Shown here in pieces: positions 28,388 to 36,448 of a DNA stretch of 48,555 nt. Position numbers and translations under genes: made by a program. A model generated the notes under the pieces. That model ran no database searches and was not told the origin of the DNA. It worked only from the letters and a program-made list of their open reading frames with translations. The first letter of the stretch is position 1, and each line of letters opens with the position of its first letter. The DNA comes from Lachnospiraceae bacterium (GTDB taxonomy: Bacteria > Bacillota > Clostridia > Lachnospirales > Lachnospiraceae), in assembly GCA_017551165.1 (NCBI GenBank), contig JAFZMO010000030.1, forward strand, positions 1-48,555. Reading direction: 5' to 3'.

Positions 28388-28673
28388 CCACTACGCGGAA
28401 AAATGCAGTCCTTCCGTGCTGTCTCGCTCCACGGCTGTTATCGAGGACAGAGTTCGTTGCCTCGCTCCGCGGTTGAAGAGTACTAGGCGACCGTTACATG
28501 CTCATGGCAAGGGGCGTTGCTCGCGAACTCGCTACGCTCAAACACACTCGCAACGCCCCTATTTGCACTCACGCTCGCCAAGGACTCTTCACATGCTGCG
28601 CTGCGGCAATCGAACTCTGTCCTCAAGCCGCGGAGCGAGACGCCCCGGAATTGCATTTCTTTCCGCGTAGTGG
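28388..28673 (+). mobile_element. MITE-like long-hairpin element, copy A (non-coding)
   Basis: Inverted arms begin CCACTACGCGGAAA (28388) and end TTTCCGCGTAGTGG (28673). They remain similar for about 70-100 bases (GTCTCGCTCC, GAGGACAGAGTTCG and GAAGAG recur in both). The centre is a second dyad, AGGGGCGTTGC/GCAACGCCCCT, around a 33-base segment (28519-28551) repeated in copy B at 32 of 33 positions. The whole element could fold into one hairpin. No transposase and no credible protein. No target-site duplication was identified. Confidence 0.6.
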
Positions 28674-28826
28674 CACATTTCAGCCCGGCAGTGAATCGGC
28701 GGCGCGACGGCCGCCCCCCACGCCGGACCCCCTTGCGGATCATGCACCTTGTCGCGAGTCGTCGCCTCCACTCGTAAAGTTCCGTTACGGGCATGTCATG
28801 TCTTCTCCTGCCATAATCTGCGCTTT
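28674..28826. other. Gene-free spacer between the two hairpin elements
   Basis: GC-rich sequence with no supported gene. Open frames crossing it run through both elements and have no ribosome site or family resemblance. No terminator or promoter stood out. Confidence 0.5.
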
Positions 28827-29222
28827 ATGCGCGACTGCCGCATCCTCGCGCTTTCACCGCAGGCGCGAATCGGCAACCTGCCCCTCCCCGGCTTGTGCAG
28901 CGTGCATACGATTGCCGACGTAAAGGAGCGGTCACGACTCGCTTGCCGCAACGAAGCATGCGAAGAGCACTTGACGGGCGTGAGTGCGAGCGGGTGAGGC
29001 GCGAGTGTGTTTGAGCGAAGCGAGTTCGCGAGCGCCGCGCCCTGATGCGAGCACGAGACGGCCGACTAGTACTCTTCGGCCTGCGTAGTGAGGCATCGAG
29101 TCGTGACCGCCGGACCTTCCGCTGAGGCAATTCGTATGCACGCTGCCATCCCAGTGCCCCGGCAGGTTGCCGATTCCGAAGACCTGTGGTATAATACAGG
29201 CGAGGATGCGGCAGTCGCGCAT
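28827..29222 (-). mobile_element. MITE-like long-hairpin element, copy B (non-coding, inverted relative to A)
   Basis: Outer ends ATGCGCGACTGCCGCATCCT (28827) and its inverse (ending 29222) open arms of about 130 bases. Further blocks recur in both arms: AATCGGCAACCTGCC, GCAGCGTGCATACGA, GGTCACGACTCG. The centre (29001-29033) is the inverted 33-base segment of copy A, and CTAGTACTCTTC (29066-29077) matches GAAGAGTACTAG in A (28475-28486). The right arm reaches to 28 bases before the ftsW start and holds its promoter. Confidence 0.6.
29167..29195 (+). promoter_or_regulatory. Promoter of the FHA-FtsW/PBP operon, inside the element's right arm
   Basis: TTGCCG (29167-29172), a 17-bp spacer ending in TGG, and TATAAT (29190-29195). 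The -35 is shared by both arms of element B; in the left arm the -10 position reads GGTGAAAGC and would not work. The predicted start is about 45 bases before the ATG. Confidence 0.7.
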
Positions 29223-29249
29223 GGCTGCGGAGCATCGGGGGAGGAAGAC

Positions 29250-31052
29250 ATGCATGCGCTAACGAACACACTCAAAACGTTTCTGGACAGCTCGCCGGCT
29301 TTTACGGAGAGCTTTACTGCTCTTGTCCGGATCGCACTCCCCATACTTTCATTGCTGATACTCTCCGGTGCGTTTCTCTCCCTGTTCACGCTCCCGCGCG
29401 GCAAGGAGGTTTTCGCCCGTCTCACGCTTGCGAACGCAAGCGCTTCTTACCCGGTCAACCATCTGGAAGCCCTGATCGGGCGCTCGAACTCCGCGGACAT
29501 CGTGCTGAACGACAAGTCCGTCGACCGCATTCATGCGACGATCTCGGGCAACGGCCACGATGAGTGGGTGATCTACGACATCGATTCCAAGACCGGCACC
29601 TACGTCAACGACCAGGAGGTGACCGACGGCTATCCGCTTCACTACGGCGACCGCATCCGCTTCGGCTCGGTCGAGACCGTGTTCCAGCCGGTGCACTCCT
29701 CCGAGGAGGCAGCCGTGCTGCGCGTGCGCCGCGGTGTCCGGCCGCTCCCGCCGTGGACGGCGCTGATCCTTCTGTCCATCATGCAGGCGCTTCTCTGCAT
29801 TCAGCTCGTCATTGCGAAAAATGCTCAGGCCACATTCAACATCGTGTCCGTGTTTGTCGGGTTCACTCTCCTGATGTGGGTCTATTTTTCGGTCATGAAG
29901 CTGTTCCGCGTCAGCGGTTTCGAGCTGGAGATCATTGCATTTTATCTGAATTCCATCTGTCTGTCCGTGACGGCGACGTGCAACTGGACGCTGCTTCCGA
30001 AGCAGCTGCTGTCGATCCCTCTCGGCATCATCCTGATGCTTGTCATCGGACGCCTCTTGGCGGACCTCGACCGGATCCGGCGCTACCGCTGGATCATGGC
30101 CGCGCTCGCGCTCGCGCTGATGGCAATCACGCTTCTGCTCGGAAGCTTCAAGAACGGCGCGACAAACTGGATCCGCATCGCCGGCTTCAGTTTCCAGCCC
30201 TCCGAGCTCGCCAAGCTCTGTTATATCTTCGCGGGCTCCGCGACGCTTGACCGTCTGTTTCGAAAGCGCAACCTGGGACTGTTCCTCGCGCTCTCATTTT
30301 CGATCATCCTAAGCCTCGCGCTCATGAACGACTTCGGCACGGCCGCCATCTTCTTTGTGACGTTCCTTGTGATCTCGTTCCTGCGCTCGGGCGATTTTGC
30401 GACACTGCTTCTCATGCTCGGCGGCGCCGTGTCGGCCGGCTCATTGGTGCTGGCCGCCAAGCCGTACATCTGGGCCAGATTTTCCACATGGAGACATGCG
30501 ATGGAGTACGCCTCCGAGGGCGGCTACCAGCAGGCGCGCACGCTCACGGCGATCGCCTCGGGCGGCCTGTTCGGAACGGCTCCGGGCGGCGGTTTTCTGA
30601 AGCGCGTCGTCGCATCGGACACGGACCTTGTGTTCGGCATCATCTGTGAGGAATGGGGCCTGATCGCCGCGATCCTTGCGGTTTTGTGCATCATCGCGCT
30701 GTCCGCATTTGCCATCCGCACCGCCATGTCGTGCCGCTCGTCCTTCTACATGATCGCGGCGTGCTCCGCGACGACGATGCTGATCTTCCAGACCGCGCTC
30801 AACGTGTTCGGCTGCACCGATATTCTGCCGCTCACGGGCGTGACGTTCCCGTTCGTCTCGAACGGCGGTTCCTCGATGTTCCTCTCCTGGGGTCTGCTCG
30901 CCTTCCTGAAGGCTGCCGACACCCGCCCCGGCGCAAGCTTCGTATACCGCAGCACCGACCGCGCTCAGCGGCGTCGCCTGCGCGATGTCTCCGCGATGGA
31001 GGGTGAGGAGGACTGGGACGTTGACGACGATGAGGGAGGTGACGAAGAATGA
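29250..31052 (+). CDS. FtsW/RodA/SpoVE-family glycosyltransferase with an N-terminal FHA domain
   Basis: 600 aa. One membrane helix (residues about 26-46), then an FHA domain at 65-146 (LIGRSNSADIVLND, SVDRIHATISG, DIDSKTGTYVND), which binds phosphothreonine peptides. The rest is a SEDS polymerase with about ten helices: FKNGATNWIRIAGFSFQPSE is the signature, then LMNDFGTAAIFF and a C-terminal GVTFPFVSNGGSSM. SEDS proteins polymerise peptidoglycan with a partner PBP, here the next gene, overlapping by ATGA. Start at 29250 after GGGGGAGG; a longer frame would run into the repeat element. The FHA suggests control by a Ser/Thr kinase (inference). Confidence 0.92.
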   Translation: MHALTNTLKTFLDSSPAFTESFTALVRIALPILSLLILSGAFLSLFTLPRGKEVFARLTLANASASYPVNHLEALIGRSNSADIVLNDKSVDRIHATISGNGHDEWVIYDIDSKTGTYVNDQEVTDGYPLHYGDRIRFGSVETVFQPVHSSEEAAVLRVRRGVRPLPPWTALILLSIMQALLCIQLVIAKNAQATFNIVSVFVGFTLLMWVYFSVMKLFRVSGFELEIIAFYLNSICLSVTATCNWTLLPKQLLSIPLGIILMLVIGRLLADLDRIRRYRWIMAALALALMAITLLLGSFKNGATNWIRIAGFSFQPSELAKLCYIFAGSATLDRLFRKRNLGLFLALSFSIILSLALMNDFGTAAIFFVTFLVISFLRSGDFATLLLMLGGAVSAGSLVLAAKPYIWARFSTWRHAMEYASEGGYQQARTLTAIASGGLFGTAPGGGFLKRVVASDTDLVFGIICEEWGLIAAILAVLCIIALSAFAIRTAMSCRSSFYMIAACSATTMLIFQTALNVFGCTDILPLTGVTFPFVSNGGSSMFLSWGLLAFLKAADTRPGASFVYRSTDRAQRRRLRDVSAMEGEEDWDVDDDEGGDEE

Positions 31053-32437
31053 GAAAAATCCGCTCCCGCATCGGCATCTGTTCCGTTGTGCTCGCACTCT
31101 TTCTGGCAGGTATCCTGTACCTGATGAATGCGTACCGGCGCAACGCCTCGGACTGGTTCCTCACGTCCTACAACCGGCATCTGTACTCATCCGACTACGT
31201 GCTCCTCACGGGCACCGTGGTCGATCGAAACGGCGTGACGCTCTCCTATGTGAGCGACGGCACGCGCCTCTATAACGGCGATGCGGACATCCGCAAGGCC
31301 ACGCTGCACGTCGTCGGCGACCCGTACAACAAGATCGGTACCTCGACGCTCGCAACGATGCGAAACGACCTCGTCTCGTTCAGCGCGATGCAGGGGATCG
31401 CCTCGGTCGACGAGGCCGGCAACACGGTCGTGCTCACGCTGGACGCCAAGCTGACCGCCGCGGCGTACCGCGCTCTCGACGGCAAAAACGGCACCGTGTG
31501 CCTGTACAATTACCAAACCGGTGAGATCCTCGCCATCGTTTCGACACCGACCTACGATCCGATGAACATCCCCGAAGATCTCGAGGATAACCGCGACTAC
31601 AGCGGCGCCTACTTAAACCGCTTCTTCTCCACGACGGCGACGCCCGGCTCGGTGATGAAGCCCGTCATCCTGCAGGCGGCACTCGAGACCATGCAGGCAT
31701 CCGACTGGGATCCCGCGCAGACCGGTCCGCTCGCGGACAGCATCTTCAACTGCAAGGGCACGATCAGCTTTGCGGACGGCTATGTCAACTGTCCGAAGGT
31801 CCACGGAAAGCAATCGCTCACGGAGACGCTCGCGAACTCCTGCAACTGTGCGTACGCTTCTCTCGCGGTTACGCTGGGCGGCGAGACCGTCTCGGAGTTC
31901 ATCCAAAAATGCGGACTCACCAAATCCTACCGCGTCGGCAACATCAGCACCGCGCGCGGCACGTTTGAGATCACGGGCATCGCGGACTACCGTCTCGGCT
32001 ACGCCGGCGTCGGTCTCTACCATGATCAGGTCAATCCCTGCAGCCTTCTCGTCTACTACGGCGCGATCGCAGGCGGCGGAAAGGCCGCGGTTCCCAACAC
32101 CGTGCTCGAGGTCCGCGACAGCTCCGGCAAGACGCTGCGAAAGCCCGAAGCAGTCATGTCGGACAAGCTCATGGAAGCCTCCACCGCAGAGTACCTTCGC
32201 AAGGCTCTCTCTGAGGATGTCCGCCTCACCTACGGCAAGGACCGCTTCCCGTGCAACATCGCCGCCAAATCCGGCACCGTGTCGCAATCGAGCGGCGCTT
32301 CCAACTGCTGGTTCGCCGGCTTCACGACCGATCCCGATATGCCCTACGCGTTCGTCGTCTACATCGAGCACGGCGGCTCCGGCAGCCGTGCCGCGGGCGA
32401 TGTCGCGGCCGCATTGTTGCGCGAACTCGTAAAATGA
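31049..32437 (+). CDS. Class B penicillin-binding protein (transpeptidase)
   Basis: 462 aa, short for a class B PBP. An N-terminal membrane anchor (residues 9-27) is followed by a small N-terminal domain and the transpeptidase: Ser201-Val-Met-Lys204 in TPGSVMKPV, Ser264-Cys-Asn266 in NSCNCAYASLA, and Lys407-Ser-Gly in AAKSGTVS. All three catalytic motifs are intact. It resembles the PbpA that is paired with RodA and FHA proteins in Actinobacteria. It overlaps the FtsW-type gene and should crosslink the glycans that protein makes. Confidence 0.92.
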   Translation: MRKIRSRIGICSVVLALFLAGILYLMNAYRRNASDWFLTSYNRHLYSSDYVLLTGTVVDRNGVTLSYVSDGTRLYNGDADIRKATLHVVGDPYNKIGTSTLATMRNDLVSFSAMQGIASVDEAGNTVVLTLDAKLTAAAYRALDGKNGTVCLYNYQTGEILAIVSTPTYDPMNIPEDLEDNRDYSGAYLNRFFSTTATPGSVMKPVILQAALETMQASDWDPAQTGPLADSIFNCKGTISFADGYVNCPKVHGKQSLTETLANSCNCAYASLAVTLGGETVSEFIQKCGLTKSYRVGNISTARGTFEITGIADYRLGYAGVGLYHDQVNPCSLLVYYGAIAGGGKAAVPNTVLEVRDSSGKTLRKPEAVMSDKLMEASTAEYLRKALSEDVRLTYGKDRFPCNIAAKSGTVSQSSGASNCWFAGFTTDPDMPYAFVVYIEHGGSGSRAAGDVAAALLRELVK

Positions 32438-32455
32438 TCACAACAACACGACAAG

Positions 32456-32500
32456 CAAGGCGTTATGTCCTCACCCGAAGACATAACGCCTTGATCATTT
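32456..32500 (+). terminator. Terminator of the FtsW/PBP operon
   Basis: A perfect 14-base stem, CAAGGCGTTATGTC with GACATAACGCCTTG, encloses a 10-base loop and is followed by ATCATTTT. It lies between two convergent genes and may serve both. Confidence 0.75.
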
Positions 32501-32552
32501 TCCGAAATCATATAAAACTTAACTTGCAATATTCTCCATTCTCAGCCTGCAA

Positions 32553-33470
32553 TCACTGCATTCCGACAACGTTCGCCTGATAGAGGTTGCGGTCCACGAG
32601 AAGCCCCGTGATCACGCTCACGATGATCTCCATGTCCTGGCGCAGGTCTGCGATCTGACGGTCGAAGTTGCCGTTCTTCGGCGACGACGGCTCCATCGAG
32701 TCGCGGTGCGTGTCCACGAGCACATGCAACGTGTTGTCGACATATGCGATCATCATTTTGTACGGAAGCACTTCCGAGAGCTTCAGGATCGACTGCATCA
32801 GCTGCGGCGTCAGCAGATAGAACGCCTCCGCGTCGTTCTGGCACATGCACTGGAAGCTCTTGTTGAACGCTACGTCCTCGGTCTCAAGCACATGGCGGCG
32901 TTCCTGCTTGCGCGTGAAGATGCTCTTCCTGCGGTTTGTGAACCCGAAGCCCTTCTGAATGATCTGCAAATCCGTGTTGAACATCTTGTTCGGCTTGATC
33001 TCCAGCCACTGTCCGCGGAAATACACCGTCGTCGAGCTGTTGCCGTCCGAGTCGGTGGTCGTGTCCGCGATATACACGTCCGATCTGGTGAACTCCACAC
33101 CGTTGTACACGCCCTGCAGCGTGTCCTCGCTGGTGTAGTCGCTGCCGAACTGCATGATGCCGAGGCTCTTCAGATAACTTCTCTCAAAGCCCTTGTCCGG
33201 CAGGTACCGGTATTCCGAAAAATACTCCCTCGCAACACGGTCCACCAGCGTTCCCTTGTACATCTCGCGGTACTTCTTGCCGAGGCCCGCGTTCGTGACG
33301 ATCATGAGGATGACTGCCGCGATGCAAACGCCGATGCCGATGACAAAATACGGAGTTCCGAACAAAAGGATCGCCGTCACAACGCCGGCAATACCGACCA
33401 GGATACTGATCCGGTCGCGCCTCTTAATCCGGTTTCCAAGGTCCAATAATTCCTGCAAACCATTGTCCAT
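32553..33470 (-). CDS. DUF3137-family membrane protein (copy 1)
   Basis: 305 aa. Two hydrophobic segments near residues 22-60 are followed by a large soluble domain typical of DUF3137: DTLQGVYNGVEFTRSDVYIA, the WLEIKPNKMFNTDLQIIQKG block, then CQNDAEAFYLLTPQLMQSIL. The start at 33470 has GGAGG upstream. It is about as similar to the next gene as diverged paralogues are; many positions align across the full length. Function of the family is unknown; it is often found beside LemA. Confidence 0.85.
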   Translation of the reverse strand: MDNGLQELLDLGNRIKRRDRISILVGIAGVVTAILLFGTPYFVIGIGVCIAAVILMIVTNAGLGKKYREMYKGTLVDRVAREYFSEYRYLPDKGFERSYLKSLGIMQFGSDYTSEDTLQGVYNGVEFTRSDVYIADTTTDSDGNSSTTVYFRGQWLEIKPNKMFNTDLQIIQKGFGFTNRRKSIFTRKQERRHVLETEDVAFNKSFQCMCQNDAEAFYLLTPQLMQSILKLSEVLPYKMMIAYVDNTLHVLVDTHRDSMEPSSPKNGNFDRQIADLRQDMEIIVSVITGLLVDRNLYQANVVGMQ

Positions 33471-33539
33471 CTTTTCTTCCTCCCACTGTTGCAGGCAACC
33501 GCGCCCGGTCGCCGTCAAACACTTTCCCAATTTCGCACA

Positions 33540-34442
33540 TTATTCCGCAAATATTTTCCGATCGATAGCCAAGGAGTCCACAATGTTCGTGATGATCTTG
33601 AGCTCGCGGCGGGTCTTCTCGACCTCAGCCTCTTTGCTCGTGCTCGAAAACAGAGGCGGCTCCATATTATTATTACCCGAATTGATCGCAAAATGCAACC
33701 GATTCTGCACAAATCCGACCATGAATTCACATCCGAACTCGGATTTTAGGAGCATAAGCATCTGCATCACGTGCGGCGTCAGCAGGTAGAATGCCTCTGC
33801 GTCGTTCTGGCAGGTGCACGTAAACTGCGCGTTGAACTCCTCATTTTCCGTCTCAAATTTATGTCTGCGCTCCTCCTTTAAGGTAAACAGACGGCTGGTC
33901 TTCTTGTTCGAATAACCGAAGCCCTTCGACATGATCTGCAGGTCGGAGATGAAGTTTTTGTTGTACGTGAACGTGAGCCAGGTGCCGCGCAGATACACGA
34001 CCGTGTAGCTGCTCTTGCCGTTGCTGTGGTAGTGAGCAATGTACATGTCGGCTCTCTTGAATGAGACGCCCTTGTAGGCACCCTCGATGAGGTCCTCACT
34101 GTTGTACCGGTTGCCCATGCTCATGATGCCCGTCGCGCGGATCTCATCGCTGTCGAAGCCTGCATCGGGAGTGTACACATAGCGGTCAAACATTCCCTGC
34201 GCCGCCTGGTCCACAACAACGCTCTTATACGCCTTCCGATAAGCCTTGTTGCAACGGCAGAACAAAACCCAGAAAATTCCTGCGGGGACCAGCAACAGCA
34301 ACATTACAAACGGCTTGCCGGTCTGCATGATGGTATAGAAACCGTAAATAACTCCGAACGCAGTAAGAGCGATCGCGATCAGCGCCCAGAGGCGGGCACT
34401 GTTTTGCTTCTGCTCAACATCTGCCCATGAGGTGGTATACAT
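33540..34442 (-). CDS. DUF3137-family membrane protein (copy 2)
   Basis: 300 aa, same layout as copy 1: two N-terminal membrane segments and a soluble domain with DLIEGAYKGVSFKRADMYIA, TFTYNKNFISDLQIMSKGFG and CQNDAEAFYLLTPHVMQMLM. The ATG at 34442 has AAAGGA about eight bases upstream; two in-frame ATGs further up lack a ribosome site. It lies 80 bases after lemA. Two copies in tandem suggest a hetero-oligomer or a recent division of labour. Confidence 0.85.
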   Translation of the reverse strand: MYTTSWADVEQKQNSARLWALIAIALTAFGVIYGFYTIMQTGKPFVMLLLLVPAGIFWVLFCRCNKAYRKAYKSVVVDQAAQGMFDRYVYTPDAGFDSDEIRATGIMSMGNRYNSEDLIEGAYKGVSFKRADMYIAHYHSNGKSSYTVVYLRGTWLTFTYNKNFISDLQIMSKGFGYSNKKTSRLFTLKEERRHKFETENEEFNAQFTCTCQNDAEAFYLLTPHVMQMLMLLKSEFGCEFMVGFVQNRLHFAINSGNNNMEPPLFSSTSKEAEVEKTRRELKIITNIVDSLAIDRKIFAE

Positions 34443-34522
34443 CGTAACATATCCTTTCATGCGTCGTGCCGGAGATTGCTCCCCGGCACGCACAGTAACA
34501 ATCTACTTCTTTACACACGATC

Positions 34523-35140
34523 TCAGATGGTGATCTTGACGTCGACATCCTCGCGCTTATGCGACTCTGCCTCGAAGAACTCCTCTGCGTGAATGCCGCT
34601 CATACCTGCAACAATGCTGGTAGGGAACGTCACGATCTTGCGGTTCAACAGGGAAACATTGCTGTTGTATGCTCTGCGAGCGCCCTGAAGATGCTCTTCC
34701 ACGTCCATGATCGCTACCTGCAGCTGACGGAAGTTCTCATTCGAGTGCAGCTGAGGATAGTTCTCAGCGAGGAAATTCAACTCTCTCGCAGCCTGCTCCA
34801 TCGAAGCAGCTGCCTTGTTTCTCTCGCTCATGCTCATGCCGCTGCGAAGCTTGATCGCCTCGAGGATCGTGGCCTTCTCAAACGTCGCATAGGACTTTGC
34901 AACATCGACCATCTTGGTCAGAACATCGTAACGCTTCGTGAGCGCTACATCAATTCCGGAAACCGCTTCCTGGATCTTCACCTTCGTCTGGCGAAGTCCG
35001 TTCAGGGTTCCGATATACCAGAGTAAAATGATCAGTACAACAGCTGCAACTGCAACAATGACCACATTGCCACCGGAAATTCCGAAAAGTAAAGACTTAA
35101 TCATATGCTTTTTGCACGTGCCCGGCCACTCGCCGTTCAC
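34523..35140 (-). CDS. LemA family membrane protein
   Basis: About 205 aa. One N-terminal membrane helix (VVIVAVAAVVLIILLWYIG), then the long helical LemA domain: AVSGIDVALTKRYDVLTKMV, ATFEKATILEAI, NFLAENYPQLHSNENFRQLQ. Start at a GTG directly behind AAGGAGG (only three bases apart); an ATG at 35104 without a ribosome site is the alternative. The topology puts the helical domain on one face of the membrane. LemA-DUF3137 neighbours occur widely; the shared role is not known. Confidence 0.88.
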   Translation of the reverse strand: MNGEWPGTCKKHMIKSLLFGISGGNVVIVAVAAVVLIILLWYIGTLNGLRQTKVKIQEAVSGIDVALTKRYDVLTKMVDVAKSYATFEKATILEAIKLRSGMSMSERNKAAASMEQAARELNFLAENYPQLHSNENFRQLQVAIMDVEEHLQGARRAYNSNVSLLNRKIVTFPTSIVAGMSGIHAEEFFEAESHKREDVDVKITI

Positions 35141-35162
35141 GTTCCTCCTTTCGATTTCCTGC

Positions 35163-35206
35163 AGTATATCACACGTAAGCGTAATTTACCATAGTTTGAT
35201 ATCAAA
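35163..35206 (-). promoter_or_regulatory. Promoter of lemA with upstream 12-bp palindrome
   Basis: On the minus strand TGATATACT carries an extended -10 (TATACT, 35168-35163). About 25 bp further upstream lies the perfect palindrome TTTGATATCAAA (35195-35206), near or just above the -35 region. It could be an operator. No good -35 hexamer is visible. Confidence 0.45.
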
Positions 35207-35226
35207 TTTAACAAATTATTAACATC

Positions 35227-36228
35227 TTACGGAATTGTTATATTGGTAATCTGAAACAACTCACTCCCGCTGTCCATGACGACCCGGATCGACGATGCTC
35301 CTCCACGGACCTCATCCAGTTTATATACGGTATTGTTGTCGCGGCCGGTCCCGGTCTCATGCAGCAATACCCACGCAGCGCCGGCGGGCGGCGTCAACTC
35401 CGGGATCTTCTCATCCGACATAGTCCAGGCAATCTTCCCGCCGACCGGATTGTTGTCCGCGTCCAGCCAGCTGAGCTCATAGCTCATGTCCTTTGGCCTC
35501 GCTTCGATCGTAACCGTCACATCAACATTCTTGAGTGATTCATCGTCGCCCTCCCAGGAGACATCGCTTGTCAGTACCTTGTGCAGAGACATGGACTGCC
35601 CGCTGAAGTACTCGGTGCCCATGCCCTCATGCTTTATGTAAAGTGTTCCGTCCGACCGTTCATACACTATGTAGAACATATAGTAAGCCCCGCCATCGCA
35701 GTTTGTGTAACCGGTCGCCTCAAGCGTTGATGTCTCGATTGTCTGCTCGGGCTTTTTCGTATAGTCGAACTCGTTTCCTGCGAAGGCGTCCTCTCCGTAC
35801 AGGTTTTTGGTGTTGAACGTTACGCTGCTGCCGTACAAGCCTCCGGAAAATACGACACGCCTTGAAAAATATCCGTGCGAGGTGTTGGTGTCCGGTTCGA
35901 TGTACATTGCGCTCATGTAGACCTTGCGCTTGTCACTTGTCGTAATATTCGTAAAATCCTTCTTTCCGTCCACCACCGGGATCAGCAGCTCATCATTGCT
36001 CCGTGCGCCGAACGCCTCGACCTTGGCATCATCATCCCAGGCGAAGTCCTTGACATTATCGTCCCAGGTACCGTTGAACTCCTCCTCGGTAAGTTTGATG
36101 AAGCAGATCCCGATCGGGATATTGCCCTCTTCCTCCGTATCCACCGACCGTACCGCCAAGCTTCCATTGCATCCACACAAGCCGCACACAAGTACCAGTA
36201 ACACAAATAAACTAATCGTCTTCTTCAT
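35227..36228 (-). CDS. Lipoprotein of unknown function
   Basis: 333 aa. A signal peptide (KKTISLFVLLVLVCG) ends in the lipobox LCGC, with the lipidated Cys near residue 20. The mature part is acidic, rich in Thr, Asp and aromatic residues, and looks like beta-sandwich modules (for example VDVTVTIEARPKDMSYELSW). No catalytic motif is seen. Its start overlaps the XRE regulator gene by 17 bases, so it is co-translated with it. It probably sits on the outer face of the membrane. Confidence 0.8.
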   Translation of the reverse strand: MKKTISLFVLLVLVCGLCGCNGSLAVRSVDTEEEGNIPIGICFIKLTEEEFNGTWDDNVKDFAWDDDAKVEAFGARSNDELLIPVVDGKKDFTNITTSDKRKVYMSAMYIEPDTNTSHGYFSRRVVFSGGLYGSSVTFNTKNLYGEDAFAGNEFDYTKKPEQTIETSTLEATGYTNCDGGAYYMFYIVYERSDGTLYIKHEGMGTEYFSGQSMSLHKVLTSDVSWEGDDESLKNVDVTVTIEARPKDMSYELSWLDADNNPVGGKIAWTMSDEKIPELTPPAGAAWVLLHETGTGRDNNTVYKLDEVRGGASSIRVVMDSGSELFQITNITIP

Positions 36229-36439
36229 TGTTCAACTCCCCGTCAAATTTCAAAATGTCACCCACATCGCACTGCAGATAGTAACAGATCTTGTTGATCG
36301 TCTCAAACCGCACGCCCTTGGCCTTCCCGCTTCGCAGGATCGAGAGGTTGGCCTCCGTGATACCGATCATGGCGCACAGTTCCTTGGACGTCATCCCGTT
36401 TTTCTTCAGGACATCCTCTAAATATACTTTGATTGCCAT
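36212..36439 (-). CDS. XRE-family HTH regulator, YozG/HTH_26-like
   Basis: 75 aa, a helix-turn-helix domain and little more: MTSKELCAMIGITEANLSIL, then GVRFETINKICYYLQCDVGD. This subtype usually lies next to a multi-pass membrane protein (often DUF2975), as here. Such pairs are thought to couple a membrane signal to transcription. AGGAGA precedes the ATG. The dyad at 37340-37369 is a likely target. Confidence 0.88.
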   Translation of the reverse strand: MAIKVYLEDVLKKNGMTSKELCAMIGITEANLSILRSGKAKGVRFETINKICYYLQCDVGDILKFDGELNNEEDD

Positions 36440-36448
36440 GCTCTTCTC

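Noticed and set aside
28388..28673. Element A as an insertion sequence
   Set aside because: Too short for a transposase, no DDE or Y1 protein, and no clear target duplication; kept only as MITE-like.
29088..29249. Longer N-terminus for the FtsW-type gene
   Set aside because: The extra 54 codons lie in the element arm and upstream of the predicted transcript start; GGGGGAGG before 29250 marks the real start.
28498..29271. Several open frames in the hairpin-element region on both strands
   Set aside because: They follow the repeat structure, change partners between arms, and have no ribosome site. The region is better read as non-coding repeat DNA.
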